Under the pieces are notes generated by a model. That model saw only the letters and a program-made list of their open reading frames with translations, did no database searches and was not told the DNA's origin. DNA of 13,128 bases from an uncultured Dialister sp. (GTDB lineage: Bacteria; Bacillota; Negativicutes; Veillonellales; Dialisteraceae): the NCBI GenBank assembly GCA_900545785.1, contig URAA01000029.1, forward strand, positions 1 to 13,128, read 5' to 3'. The number at the start of each line of letters is the position of its first letter. Within the stretch, counting starts at the first letter, position 1. Below, piece by piece: positions 6,173 through 13,074 of the stretch. The translations under genes and the position numbers were made by a program.

Positions 6173-7834
6173 TTATCTTATTTCTTGAATGATCGGGAGA
6201 ATCATCGGTCTCCGTTTCGTCTTTTCAAAGAAATATTTGCCGAGGGAATCTCTGATCTGTGTTTTGATGAAATTCCATTCCGCCACATTGCCGGTGTGGC
6301 ATTTTTCCAAGACGGATTCCACTCTGTCTTTTGCACCCTTCATGAGATCTTCGCTGTCTCTTACATAGACGAAGCCACGGGAAACGATGTCCGGCCCTGC
6401 GGCTACACGGTTGCTTCCTTTTTCAAGGGCAATGACGACGATGAGCACGCCGTCTTCGGAAAGCTGCTGTCTGTCACGGATGACGATATTTCCTACATCG
6501 CCCACGCCGAGACCGTCGACAAGAACGGCACCGGCCTGTACTTTTCCGATGATTTTTCCGCTTCTGTTCGTAAATTCAAGAACGGATCCGTTTTCACCGA
6601 TGAGGATATTTTGTTTCTGTACGCCCAGTGTTTCCGCCAGTTCCGCATGAGCGGCGAGCATACGGTATTCGCCGTGAAGAGGAACGAAAAATTTCGGACG
6701 GACGAGAGAAAGCATGGTTTTCAAGTCTTCCTGCGAACCGTGGCCCGATACATGGACCCTTGCGGTATGGGAGGAAATCACTTTTGCTCCGAGAAGCATG
6801 AGGCGGTCGATGGTTCTTCCTACGCTCATTTCATTTCCCGGAATGGGGGAAGCGGAAATGATGACCGTGTCGCCTGCATGGATCTGTACCTGCCTGTGAC
6901 TTCCGTCGGCCATACGGGAAAGGCCTGCCATAGGCTCCCCTTGGCTTCCCGTGGTGAGAATGCATATTTTGTCGTCCCGATAACGGTTTAATTCTTCCGG
7001 CTCTATAAAAGTTCCTTCCGGCGCTTTCAGGTATCCCATATCAAGGGCGATACCCACCACATTGACCATGGATCTGCCGAAAACGCAGACTTTTCTCTTG
7101 TAAGCGACTGCCGCATCGATCGCCATCTGGATACGGGACACATTGGATGCAAAAGTGGCAAGAATGATCCGCCCTTTGGCTTCTCCGTAAGCAGTCTTCA
7201 GCGACTTGGAAACAACTGCTTCCGACGGAGTGTAGCCGGGATTTTGTGCATTTGTCGAATCGGCGCAGAGAATGAGCACCCCTCGGTGGCCCAGTTCCGC
7301 CAATTTATATAAATCGGTCTGCACACCGTCCAAGGGAGAGTGATCGATTTTGAAATCTCCCGTATGAACCACCGTCCCGACGGGGGTGCGGAGATAAATG
7401 CCGCAGGAGTCGGGAATGGAATGGCAGACATGGAAAAAGCCGAATTTGAATGAGCCGATTTTAAATTCTTCATCGACGGTGACCATATTCAAACTGTACC
7501 GTCCGATTTTATGTTCTTTCAATTTTCCTTCGATGAGTCCGCAGGTCAGGCGTGTCGCATAGACGGGAGCGGATACATCGCGGAGAAGATAGGCAAGAGA
7601 GCCGATATGGTCCTCATGGCCGTGAGTGATGAGAATGGCTTTTACTTTATCTCTGTTTTCAATGAGATAGCTGAAGTCGGGAATGACGATATCGATCCCC
7701 GGCATCGTTTCATCGGGAAAAGCCATGCCTGCATCTATTACGATAATTTCGTCGCCGTAACGGAATGCGGTCATGTTCTTCCCGACCTCCCCCAAGCCGC
7801 CGAGGGGGATGATCTGTAATCTGGATTTTGCCAA
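6173..7834 (-). CDS. rnj: Ribonuclease J (metallo-beta-lactamase/beta-CASP endo- and 5'-exoribonuclease)
   Basis: This 553-residue RNase J has the normal length (about 555). It carries out 5'-to-3' exonucleolytic and endonucleolytic mRNA decay and rRNA/tRNA maturation on two metal ions in the cytoplasm. The metallo-beta-lactamase core has THGHEDHIG (H71, H73, D75, H76), H138 in FHVCHS and D160 in HTGDF. The beta-CASP domain (about 205-345) includes FASNVSRIQ. The SGHGSQED block (363-370) and H387 in PLHGEYR complete the site. The C-terminal dimerisation domain follows. I choose the TTG at 7832-7834 as start (protein begins with the codons for LAKSRLQIIPLGGLGEVG, initiator Met) because a perfect AGGAGG sits 6 nt upstream. 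An earlier in-frame TTG (7850-7852) lies ahead of that Shine-Dalgarno. The gene is monocistronic. Only one RNase J is visible here, so J1 versus J2 cannot be assigned. Confidence 0.95.
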   Translation of the reverse strand: MAKSRLQIIPLGGLGEVGKNMTAFRYGDEIIVIDAGMAFPDETMPGIDIVIPDFSYLIENRDKVKAILITHGHEDHIGSLAYLLRDVSAPVYATRLTCGLIEGKLKEHKIGRYSLNMVTVDEEFKIGSFKFGFFHVCHSIPDSCGIYLRTPVGTVVHTGDFKIDHSPLDGVQTDLYKLAELGHRGVLILCADSTNAQNPGYTPSEAVVSKSLKTAYGEAKGRIILATFASNVSRIQMAIDAAVAYKRKVCVFGRSMVNVVGIALDMGYLKAPEGTFIEPEELNRYRDDKICILTTGSQGEPMAGLSRMADGSHRQVQIHAGDTVIISASPIPGNEMSVGRTIDRLMLLGAKVISSHTARVHVSGHGSQEDLKTMLSLVRPKFFVPLHGEYRMLAAHAELAETLGVQKQNILIGENGSVLEFTNRSGKIIGKVQAGAVLVDGLGVGDVGNIVIRDRQQLSEDGVLIVVIALEKGSNRVAAGPDIVSRGFVYVRDSEDLMKGAKDRVESVLEKCHTGNVAEWNFIKTQIRDSLGKYFFEKTKRRPMILPIIQEIR

Positions 7835-7840
7835 GATTAA

Positions 7841-7846
7841 CCTCCT
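7841..7846 (-). promoter_or_regulatory. Ribosome binding site deciding the RNase J TTG start
   Basis: A perfect AGGAGG lies 6 nt from TTG 7832-7834. No ATG or GTG with a comparable site lies nearby, so the rarer TTG start is well supported. Confidence 0.8.
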
Positions 7847-7921
7847 ATTCAATTGTATTTACTATAATTGTTACTGTTAATATTTATAAAATGAAAGTTC
7901 CGTATCGTAGTCGCTTGTCCT

Positions 7922-7949
7922 ATTATACCATGGATGGGAAATTTGGAAA
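7922..7949 (-). promoter_or_regulatory. Extended -10 promoter of the RNase J gene
   Basis: On the minus strand TGGTATAAT (7922-7930) is a consensus extended -10. A weak -35 TTTCCA (7944-7949) lies 16 nt upstream. It predicts an AT-rich leader of about 80 nt. Confidence 0.7.
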
Positions 7950-8031
7950 TATATTTCTTTTTCCGCCGGACATTTTCATTTTTAATTTGTTTTTCCGAAA
8001 AGTTTTCCTCTCCGGCATAAAGAGAAATCTT

Positions 8032-8061
8032 TTGATTTTTAATAATTTCCCTCTGGATAAT
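8032..8061 (+). promoter_or_regulatory. Candidate promoter of the small membrane-protein gene
   Basis: TTGATT (8032-8037), an 18-nt spacer and GATAAT (8056-8061) read on the plus strand, about 60 nt upstream of the small gene's ATG. It is divergent from the RNase J promoter about 100 nt away. Confidence 0.5.
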
Positions 8062-8120
8062 CCTTTGAAACAGGTGCATAATAAAGAAAATATCTCTTTC
8101 AAATTTCACAAGGAGGATCT

Positions 8121-8315
8121 ATGAGATCTTTGCGTATCGGCAGAATGCATGTAAAACCTTTCCCCTTCGTCAGATTGCCCGTAAAATCATTGCATGTCAA
8201 CACCGCAGCCGTAAAACCGTGGCATATTTTTACATCGGTTTTTGCATTGATTGCCTTTCTTGTGATCATTGCCGATAAATGTTTCATTCATTATGCTTCT
8301 TCCAAGGAAAAATAA
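8121..8315 (+). CDS. Small single-pass membrane protein with three 10-residue repeats (unknown function)
   Basis: I do not recognise a family for this 64-residue protein. Support for the gene is a perfect AAGGAGG (8110-8116) 4 nt before the ATG, a candidate promoter upstream, and a terminator 20 nt after the stop. The N-terminal part is basic (R2, R5, R8, K12, R18, K22, K32). Residues 10-39 are three degenerate 10-residue repeats, HVKPFPFVRL, PVKSLHVNTA and AVKPWHIFTS, each with the VK core encoded by GTAAAA at a strict 30-nt period. One transmembrane helix (about 36-51) follows, then a short polar tail ending SSKEK. The positive-inside rule suggests the N-terminus is in the cytoplasm. It is the only plus-strand gene in the window. 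A type I toxin or a small membrane regulator are possibilities, but nothing proves either. Confidence 0.65.
   Translation: MRSLRIGRMHVKPFPFVRLPVKSLHVNTAAVKPWHIFTSVFALIAFLVIIADKCFIHYASSKEK
8148..8237 (+). repeat. Three tandem 30-nt degenerate coding repeats
   Basis: Units at 8148-8177, 8178-8207 and 8208-8237 each begin NNN-GTA-AAA. Two of them also share CAT at offset 15. They encode the xVK[P/S] units of the small membrane protein. Outside the GTAAAA core the units have diverged considerably. Confidence 0.5.
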
Positions 8316-8336
8316 TATTCCTTCCGTCAAAGAAAT

Positions 8337-8368
8337 AAAAGCGGTCCCCCGAAAGGAACGCTTTTTTT
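8337..8368. terminator. Bidirectional terminator between the small gene and the SGNH operon
   Basis: AAAGCG-g-TCC pairs with GGA-a-CGCTTT around a 7-nt loop. T7 follows on the plus strand and TTTTATTT on the minus strand. It lies about 20 nt after the small plus-strand gene and about 50 nt after the last SGNH gene, so it can end both convergent transcripts. Confidence 0.85.
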
Positions 8369-8415
8369 ATTTCTCTCTTTTCATCTTTCTGCATAAGGCA
8401 GGAATTTTTTCCGCG

Positions 8416-9729
8416 TCAGGTTTTCCTGATTTTTTTCATTTCTTCATTAATGACATCGGCGATCATCTTTTTTGCTTCCGCATCGGGATGAAGGCCGTCG
8501 GCAGCCAGTTCGGCAGGCATGACTTCGTAGGATTCAAAAGGTTTTGCCGTGTCGATATGCTCCTGTGTCCGTATCCAGTCATTCACTTCAAGGAAAGCTT
8601 CTTTCCAGTTTTCCGCCGTGTCCTGATGATAATATTTCCTTATATTGTCCGGATTCATCGGCGGCAGTGTGAGAAGAATCGGAATGATGCCGTTCTCCCT
8701 GCATTTTTGCTGAAGGATTTTTAAATCTTCTATCTCTTCTTCCACGGATTTTCCCATGCGTAGATTGTTCGTTCCCACCATGATGAGGAGGTATTTCACA
8801 TGAAAGGGAAGGACGTCTCTTTCAAAACGGTCTCTTACCATGTAGCTTTCGTCGCCGCTTTTGGACATATTGATCGTCGGGAAATCAAGATAGTAGCCGT
8901 AATTATAAGGCCAGTCGGCAGGGCTGTAGGACATACGCCCCCCGCCGTGGCTGATGCTGTCTCCCAAAATCCCGACTTCCCAATTTTCATCGGGGTCGTT
9001 CATGATTTTTTGCGCCTCGCTCCATTCGCCGAGAGGATTTCCCCCTTCGTCCAGTCCGCGGACGCGCCAATAAAAAGTGCCGATCCGCGGCTGAGGATCA
9101 AACAGTTCGGGCAAAGTCACCGTTGCCGACCAGATGCGGTGCTGTGACGGCAGAAATCCTTCCCTGTTCTCGGGAATCTCATCGGTCACTTCGATTTCAT
9201 AAGAGGCAGCGCCGGGGAGTTTCACAAAGGAATAGGCAGGATAGAGGAGAACCGTGCCGTTGCCCTGATGATAGGATACCCGCGGAACGGGGGCGGTTCT
9301 TTCCAAAAAAATGCCTTTATCTTTTATTTTTATCGGAGAGGAAAAAGAGGAAATGATCTGCCTGTCCAGACCGATCGCCCGGACACGGTAATAAATGTCT
9401 CCTTTTCCTTTGTAATTTTCAAGTATGGACATGGGAAGGATCAGGCCGTTTCGAAATACATGGGGATCTTCATAGAGGGGCGGCCGCATTTCTTTCCGCC
9501 CGAAATATTCCGCCTGAGGAAATATCTGAAGATCGTACCAGACGGCGTTTCTGTTTTCTTCCCATTTCAAAAGAAAAAGGCTTGCGCCGCTTTCTTTCTC
9601 TTTTTCACTGTCTGTTTCCGTTTCTTTTTGTTTTACAAATTCTATTTTTTCTGCAACGGGATAGATGTCCGCCCGGGCAGGAAAGGTCATTGCTGCCAAT
9701 AAAAAAAGCAAGATAAAAAATTGTTTCAT
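8416..9729 (-). CDS. Exported SGNH/GDSL-type hydrolase with FN3-like N-terminal domains (paralogue 1)
   Basis: This 437-residue secreted esterase-like protein has a signal peptide at 1-20 (FPARA end, no lipobox). An acidic/lysine-rich low-complexity linker (about 34-48) leads into two FN3-like beta domains. Their hallmark strands are YYRVRAIGLDRQ (113-124) and FYWRVRGLDEGGNPLGEWS (219-237). The SGNH domain runs from about 250: block I GDSIS with nucleophile S258, block II G292, block III GTN (319-321), block V DGLH with D411 and H414. All four catalytic or oxyanion residues are present, so it should be active. SGNH enzymes remove acyl groups, often acetyl from polysaccharide or peptidoglycan; the substrate here is unknown. 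It is the last gene of a four-gene operon, 44 nt after its paralogue (9774-10997), with GGAGAAGGA before the ATG. Confidence 0.88.
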   Translation of the reverse strand: MKQFFILLFLLAAMTFPARADIYPVAEKIEFVKQKETETDSEKEKESGASLFLLKWEENRNAVWYDLQIFPQAEYFGRKEMRPPLYEDPHVFRNGLILPMSILENYKGKGDIYYRVRAIGLDRQIISSFSSPIKIKDKGIFLERTAPVPRVSYHQGNGTVLLYPAYSFVKLPGAASYEIEVTDEIPENREGFLPSQHRIWSATVTLPELFDPQPRIGTFYWRVRGLDEGGNPLGEWSEAQKIMNDPDENWEVGILGDSISHGGGRMSYSPADWPYNYGYYLDFPTINMSKSGDESYMVRDRFERDVLPFHVKYLLIMVGTNNLRMGKSVEEEIEDLKILQQKCRENGIIPILLTLPPMNPDNIRKYYHQDTAENWKEAFLEVNDWIRTQEHIDTAKPFESYEVMPAELAADGLHPDAEAKKMIADVINEEMKKIRKT

Positions 9730-9773
9730 ATTCCTTCTCCAAGGATTTTTATGGGATCCGCTCTCGCAAAAAT

Positions 9774-10997
9774 TCAGGAGAGAGCCGTAAATTTCCCTAT
9801 ATGTCGGTTGATTTCATCAGCCATGATCAGTTTGGCTTTCCAGTCGGTATGGAGACCGTCGGCGGCATATTCGCCGGGCATCGTATCATATTGTTCAAAA
9901 AAGGCCGCCGTATCGATATGATCCTGTGTCCGTATCCAATCATTCACTTTAGCAAAACGGTCTTTCCAATCTTCTGCCGTTCCTTCTCCGAAAGCATTCA
10001 TGATGTTTTCAGGATTGATCGGCGCAAGGGTGAGATAAATCGGTGTGATCCCCGCTTCTCTGCATCTTTCTCCCATATACGCCAGATCGGAAATGACCGA
10101 CGCCGGGTCTTCTCCTCCCCGAAGGCTGTTGGTGCCTCCCATAATTAAAAGATATTTTACGTGAAAAGGCAAGACGTCTTTATCAAAACGTTCTTTCATG
10201 GTGCGGCTCGTGTCTCCGCTCTCGGACAGGTTGATCACGGGAAAATCAAGATAAAAAGCAAGGCTGTAAGCACCGTCGGCAGGGCTGTAGGACAGGCGCC
10301 CTCCGCCGTGGCTGATGCTGTCGCCGTAAAGCCCGAAAGTCCAACCTTCAAGGGGCGTATTCAGTTCTTGGGGAATACTCCAGATCCCGAGAGCATTTCC
10401 ATTTTCATCAAGACTTCTGACACGCCAGTAGAAAGTTCCCGTCCGCGGCTCATCGTCATAGCAGGCGGTATTTGTCGTCCGCCCCGACCAGATCCGATGA
10501 AGCGACGGTTCTACGGAATCCGTATTTTCCGGATATACGTCAGTGACTTCTATTTCATAAGAAACGGCGCCGGGAAAGGCTGTGAAAGAATAGACGGGAT
10601 AGAGGAGCGTCATTCCTTGCACAAGATCGTATCTGTCATCGGGAATCGGAGAATGTCTCGTCACTTTCTTTACCGATCCTTCAAAGGAGATGCTTTCCGA
10701 CGGATCTTCCAAAGGGTTCCCCTCCATATCATAAGGACGGACTTTCCAATATATGTCAGAAGTGACGGGAATCGGCGGATAAGAGAAAATGATTTTATTT
10801 TTCCATACTTTTTCTTTTCGGTAGAGAGGAATTTCTTCTCCTTCCCGTTCCTCAAAGAGGACAAATTCATAGCGGAGGGCATCGGGATGGCCGTCCCATT
10901 CCAGTTCATATAATTCACCGCTCTTTTCGACAGCAGAAGAGGTCTGTCCGAAGAAAGAAAGGATACAAAAAAGGAGAATAAAAAATATTTTTTTCAT
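9774..10997 (-). CDS. Exported SGNH/GDSL-type hydrolase with FN3-like N-terminal domains (paralogue 2)
   Basis: This 407-residue protein has the same architecture as the gene 44 nt downstream of it. The signal peptide is about 1-22 (TSSA end). There are two FN3-like domains, with IYWKVRPYDMEGNPLEDPS at about 82-100 and FYWRVRSLDENGNALGIWS at 189-207. The SGNH domain has GDSIS (S227), G261, GGTN (N290) and DGLH (D380, H383), all intact. The two paralogues are almost identical around the nucleophile (SISHGGGR-SYSPAD) and across the DVLPFHVKYLLIM-GTN segment. They diverge in the N-terminal domains, and this copy lacks the acidic linker. GGGAG supports the ATG. It lies 33 nt downstream of the TIM-barrel gene. 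The likely periplasmic site and glycan-deacylase activity are inference. Confidence 0.88.
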   Translation of the reverse strand: MKKIFFILLFCILSFFGQTSSAVEKSGELYELEWDGHPDALRYEFVLFEEREGEEIPLYRKEKVWKNKIIFSYPPIPVTSDIYWKVRPYDMEGNPLEDPSESISFEGSVKKVTRHSPIPDDRYDLVQGMTLLYPVYSFTAFPGAVSYEIEVTDVYPENTDSVEPSLHRIWSGRTTNTACYDDEPRTGTFYWRVRSLDENGNALGIWSIPQELNTPLEGWTFGLYGDSISHGGGRLSYSPADGAYSLAFYLDFPVINLSESGDTSRTMKERFDKDVLPFHVKYLLIMGGTNSLRGGEDPASVISDLAYMGERCREAGITPIYLTLAPINPENIMNAFGEGTAEDWKDRFAKVNDWIRTQDHIDTAAFFEQYDTMPGEYAADGLHTDWKAKLIMADEINRHIGKFTALS

Positions 10998-11030
10998 TTC
11001 TTTTCTCCCTTCTTTTCAACATATAATGCA

Positions 11031-11972
11031 TCAAATCTTTTTCCCTAACGCTCTTCTTTGCATTTTCACCGCATCCGGAGGAATTTCTCCATGAGGGCCG
11101 AATAATTCGTGGTTGAGAAACTCCGGCTCCGCCGCTTCCGCAATACGGAGAGCCGCATCGGTGGCAAAGGGGCGGTGCTGATCGATTGTGGTGATATGTT
11201 TCATAATCACCTCTTCCGTCATTTCTTTCGGAGGTGTCCTGTCAAAAGTTCTGCGGTATACCCCCGAGAGAGAGCAGGAAAGGTGGATTCCGCGGATCAA
11301 TTTTTTCATTTCTCTCAGATTGCGGAGCATTTTTACCACCGCATCGGCGCCGTCTTTTTCCGTTTCCACATCGGGAACGGTATTCATGTAATGCCCCGTG
11401 TCGAGCATCACCCCGACATTGTCATAGGGAAGGCGGGAGAAGAAATAGTCAAGTTCTTCCGGTGTGAGCGCTGAAAGGCCGGGCCAGAAAATATTTTCAA
11501 AAAGCACTTCCACATCGGGCGGCACTTCGCCCTTCACTTTTTTATAAATCTCCGCCGTCAGGTCAAGAACTTCTTTGGAGGAATAGCGGAATTTTCCCGT
11601 CCATGCTTCTTCTATCCGGCAGTTTGCCACATGCCAGACGAGATAGGCAGGTTTTTCCGCAAGAGCGGCACGGATATTTTTCCTGATTTCTTCAAGCCAC
11701 CCTTCGGGGGTATCGGCTCCGCAGAAAGGAATATGTGTCCCTTCGGCGGAACTTTCTTTTTTGTATTCTTCTCTGTTTCCTATATAAAAATCCACCCAGT
11801 CGGGCCAAAACTTCAAATGCGCTCCCACGGAAAGTTTCGTAAAAGGCGTCTCCGACGGCGTTGTCCCGTAAACCAGGTTTTCAATTCCGTCAAGCCCGAG
11901 GGAGCGGATCAGCTCTTCCGTTTCACTCTCTTTTTCTCCGGGCATGACATAATGACTCACCAATTCAACCAT
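11031..11972 (-). CDS. AP-endonuclease-2/xylose-isomerase-like TIM-barrel protein
   Basis: This 313-residue cytoplasmic protein has no signal peptide. It shows the strand-end metal-ligand pattern of the sugar phosphate isomerase/epimerase (AP_endonuc_2) TIM-barrel superfamily: VGAHLKFWPDW (H52), LVWHVANC (H114), VLFENIFWPG (E159), VMLDTGHYMN (D191, H194), GIHLSCSLSG (H230) and FLNHELFG (E289). Usual relatives are sugar isomerases, endonuclease IV and the cobamide amidohydrolase CbiR. The gene is the second in an operon, 43 nt after a BtuF/FhuD-like lipoprotein gene and 33 nt before an SGNH gene. The neighbour makes a CbiR-like cobamide-remodelling role attractive, but I cannot confirm it from sequence alone. 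AGAGGAAAAT precedes the ATG. The exact reaction is unknown. Confidence 0.8.
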   Translation of the reverse strand: MVELVSHYVMPGEKESETEELIRSLGLDGIENLVYGTTPSETPFTKLSVGAHLKFWPDWVDFYIGNREEYKKESSAEGTHIPFCGADTPEGWLEEIRKNIRAALAEKPAYLVWHVANCRIEEAWTGKFRYSSKEVLDLTAEIYKKVKGEVPPDVEVLFENIFWPGLSALTPEELDYFFSRLPYDNVGVMLDTGHYMNTVPDVETEKDGADAVVKMLRNLREMKKLIRGIHLSCSLSGVYRRTFDRTPPKEMTEEVIMKHITTIDQHRPFATDAALRIAEAAEPEFLNHELFGPHGEIPPDAVKMQRRALGKKI

Positions 11973-11988
11973 ATTTTCCTCTTTTTCT

Positions 11989-12002
11989 GCGGCTTTTGCC
12001 GC
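11989..12002 (-). other. Intercistronic hairpin between the lipoprotein and TIM-barrel genes
   Basis: A perfect GC-rich 5-bp stem (GCGGC/GCCGC) with an AAAA tetraloop lies on the transcript, in the 43-nt gap just before the TIM-barrel ribosome binding site. No U-tract follows. It may stabilise the upstream mRNA segment or attenuate downstream translation. Confidence 0.4.
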
Positions 12003-12015
12003 TCTGAATCATCCC

Positions 12016-13008
12016 TCAGAATCCTTTGATTTGTTTTTCATCTTTCATATCGAAAATATCGCCGTAAGCTGCATTTGCCAATGCTTTGATGGCATAGACA
12101 CAGTTTTGGGAAGCGGAATAAATATACCGATCATCCAAGTATTTGATGTTTTGCGATGCTCTCATGGCCTGCACCGCCGGATTTGTCAGAAAAGCATCTC
12201 TGAAATTTCCCGCTCCCGTTTCATCGGATTTTCTGTCGGAGGAAACGATGAAGAAATCGGGATCCGCTTTTACAATAAGTTCCGGCGCTACCATTTGTCC
12301 GTTGGAAACGCCCATTTCTCCGATGGCATTTTTCACCCTTGCCCTCGTGAGCAGTTCATGGTACATCGACCCGGGACCGCCGTAACGGGTCATCTGGGAA
12401 ACGAGGAAAGCCGTCGGCGGCGGATCTGTTCTTTTCCCGAGAGTATCGTCTATTTCTTTCAGCTGCCTCTCCATTTCGGCGATCACTTTCTTTCCCCGCT
12501 CCCTTTCTCCCGTGGCGGCAGCAATGATTTCCACATCCTGCTTCACTTGGGAAATCGATTTCGGCCCGTCGATCATGATCACCGGATACCCTAAATTTCT
12601 CCACATATCAAGTTCTGCCGGCTTCGTGTACGAAGAAGCGACGATCAGATCGGGATTGGCTCTCGTCAGTATTTCCATGGATAGGCCGTTCAAAGGAATC
12701 ACAAGAGGAATGTCTTTCGTTTCTTCCGCTATATAAGAAATTCCCGAATCTTTGTCGGCAACGAAGCACGCCGCCAGACGGGAAGGCTCCGCAACGGAAA
12801 GAAGCATCGTATTCACCGACGACGACGTTCCCAAAATGCGCATCGGCTTATGAGGTATGGTCACTTCATGACCGAAAGCGTCGGTCACTTTGTAAGAAGT
12901 GCCGCTTCCCTCATCTGCCGCTTTTTTCATGGAACAGCCCGTCAGCACAAGAAAGATGAGCAGTGTAAATAAAAGAAGCGCCTGAAAATTTCCCTTTTTT
13001 TCAAACAT
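12016..13008 (-). CDS. Substrate-binding lipoprotein of an ABC importer (BtuF/FhuD/FepB-like)
   Basis: This 330-residue lipoprotein has a hydrophobic signal ending in the lipobox LTGC, with C25 the acylated residue. The mature protein is a Peripla_BP_2 (COG0614) binding protein. The N-lobe opens YKVTDAFGHEVTIPHKPMRI, then come the NPDLIVASSY segment (118-127) and the connecting helix at about 152-192, then the C-lobe. This family binds siderophores, haem or cobalamin for an FecCD-type importer; the ligand cannot be read from sequence. I place the start at ATG 13006-13008 rather than 22 codons upstream, because GAGGAG (13015-13020) is 6 nt away and the signal peptide then begins correctly. No permease or ATPase gene is present in the window downstream. 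The gene leads the operon with the TIM-barrel and SGNH genes. Confidence 0.88.
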   Translation of the reverse strand: MFEKKGNFQALLLFTLLIFLVLTGCSMKKAADEGSGTSYKVTDAFGHEVTIPHKPMRILGTSSSVNTMLLSVAEPSRLAACFVADKDSGISYIAEETKDIPLVIPLNGLSMEILTRANPDLIVASSYTKPAELDMWRNLGYPVIMIDGPKSISQVKQDVEIIAAATGERERGKKVIAEMERQLKEIDDTLGKRTDPPPTAFLVSQMTRYGGPGSMYHELLTRARVKNAIGEMGVSNGQMVAPELIVKADPDFFIVSSDRKSDETGAGNFRDAFLTNPAVQAMRASQNIKYLDDRYIYSASQNCVYAIKALANAAYGDIFDMKDEKQIKGF

Positions 13009-13014
13009 ATCAAT

Positions 13015-13020
13015 CTCCTC
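13015..13020 (-). promoter_or_regulatory. Ribosome binding site deciding the lipoprotein start
   Basis: GAGGAG lies 6 nt ahead of ATG 13006-13008. The alternative upstream start (13074) would fall within the -35 element and put 22 residues ahead of the signal peptide. Confidence 0.75.
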
Positions 13021-13045
13021 ATTAAAAAATAATTTCTTTTTTATC

Positions 13046-13074
13046 AGTGTAATAGGATGGAAAGAAATCGTCAA
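13046..13074 (-). promoter_or_regulatory. Promoter of the lipoprotein/TIM-barrel/SGNH operon
   Basis: The -35 is TTGACG (13069-13074), the spacer is 17 nt and the -10 is TACACT (13046-13051) on the minus strand. The predicted leader is only about 30 nt, too short for a cobalamin riboswitch, unless transcription also enters from beyond the window. Confidence 0.6.

Noticed and set aside
6185..6991. 268-residue plus-strand reading frame opposite RNase J
   Set aside because: RNase J is intact with all catalytic residues on the minus strand. The antisense frame has no Shine-Dalgarno or recognisable domain.
8121..8315. Calling the small membrane protein a type I toxin
   Set aside because: No antisense RNA antitoxin promoter or characteristic toxin family sequence is visible. 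Size and one helix alone are not enough.
10161..10913. 250-residue plus-strand reading frame opposite the second SGNH gene
   Set aside because: It is an antisense shadow created by codon bias. The minus-strand protein has a signal peptide and full active-site motifs.
13006..13074. Longer 352-residue form of the lipoprotein starting at 13074
   Set aside because: It would put 22 residues before the signal peptide and overlap the promoter. The internal ATG has a well-placed GAGGAG.
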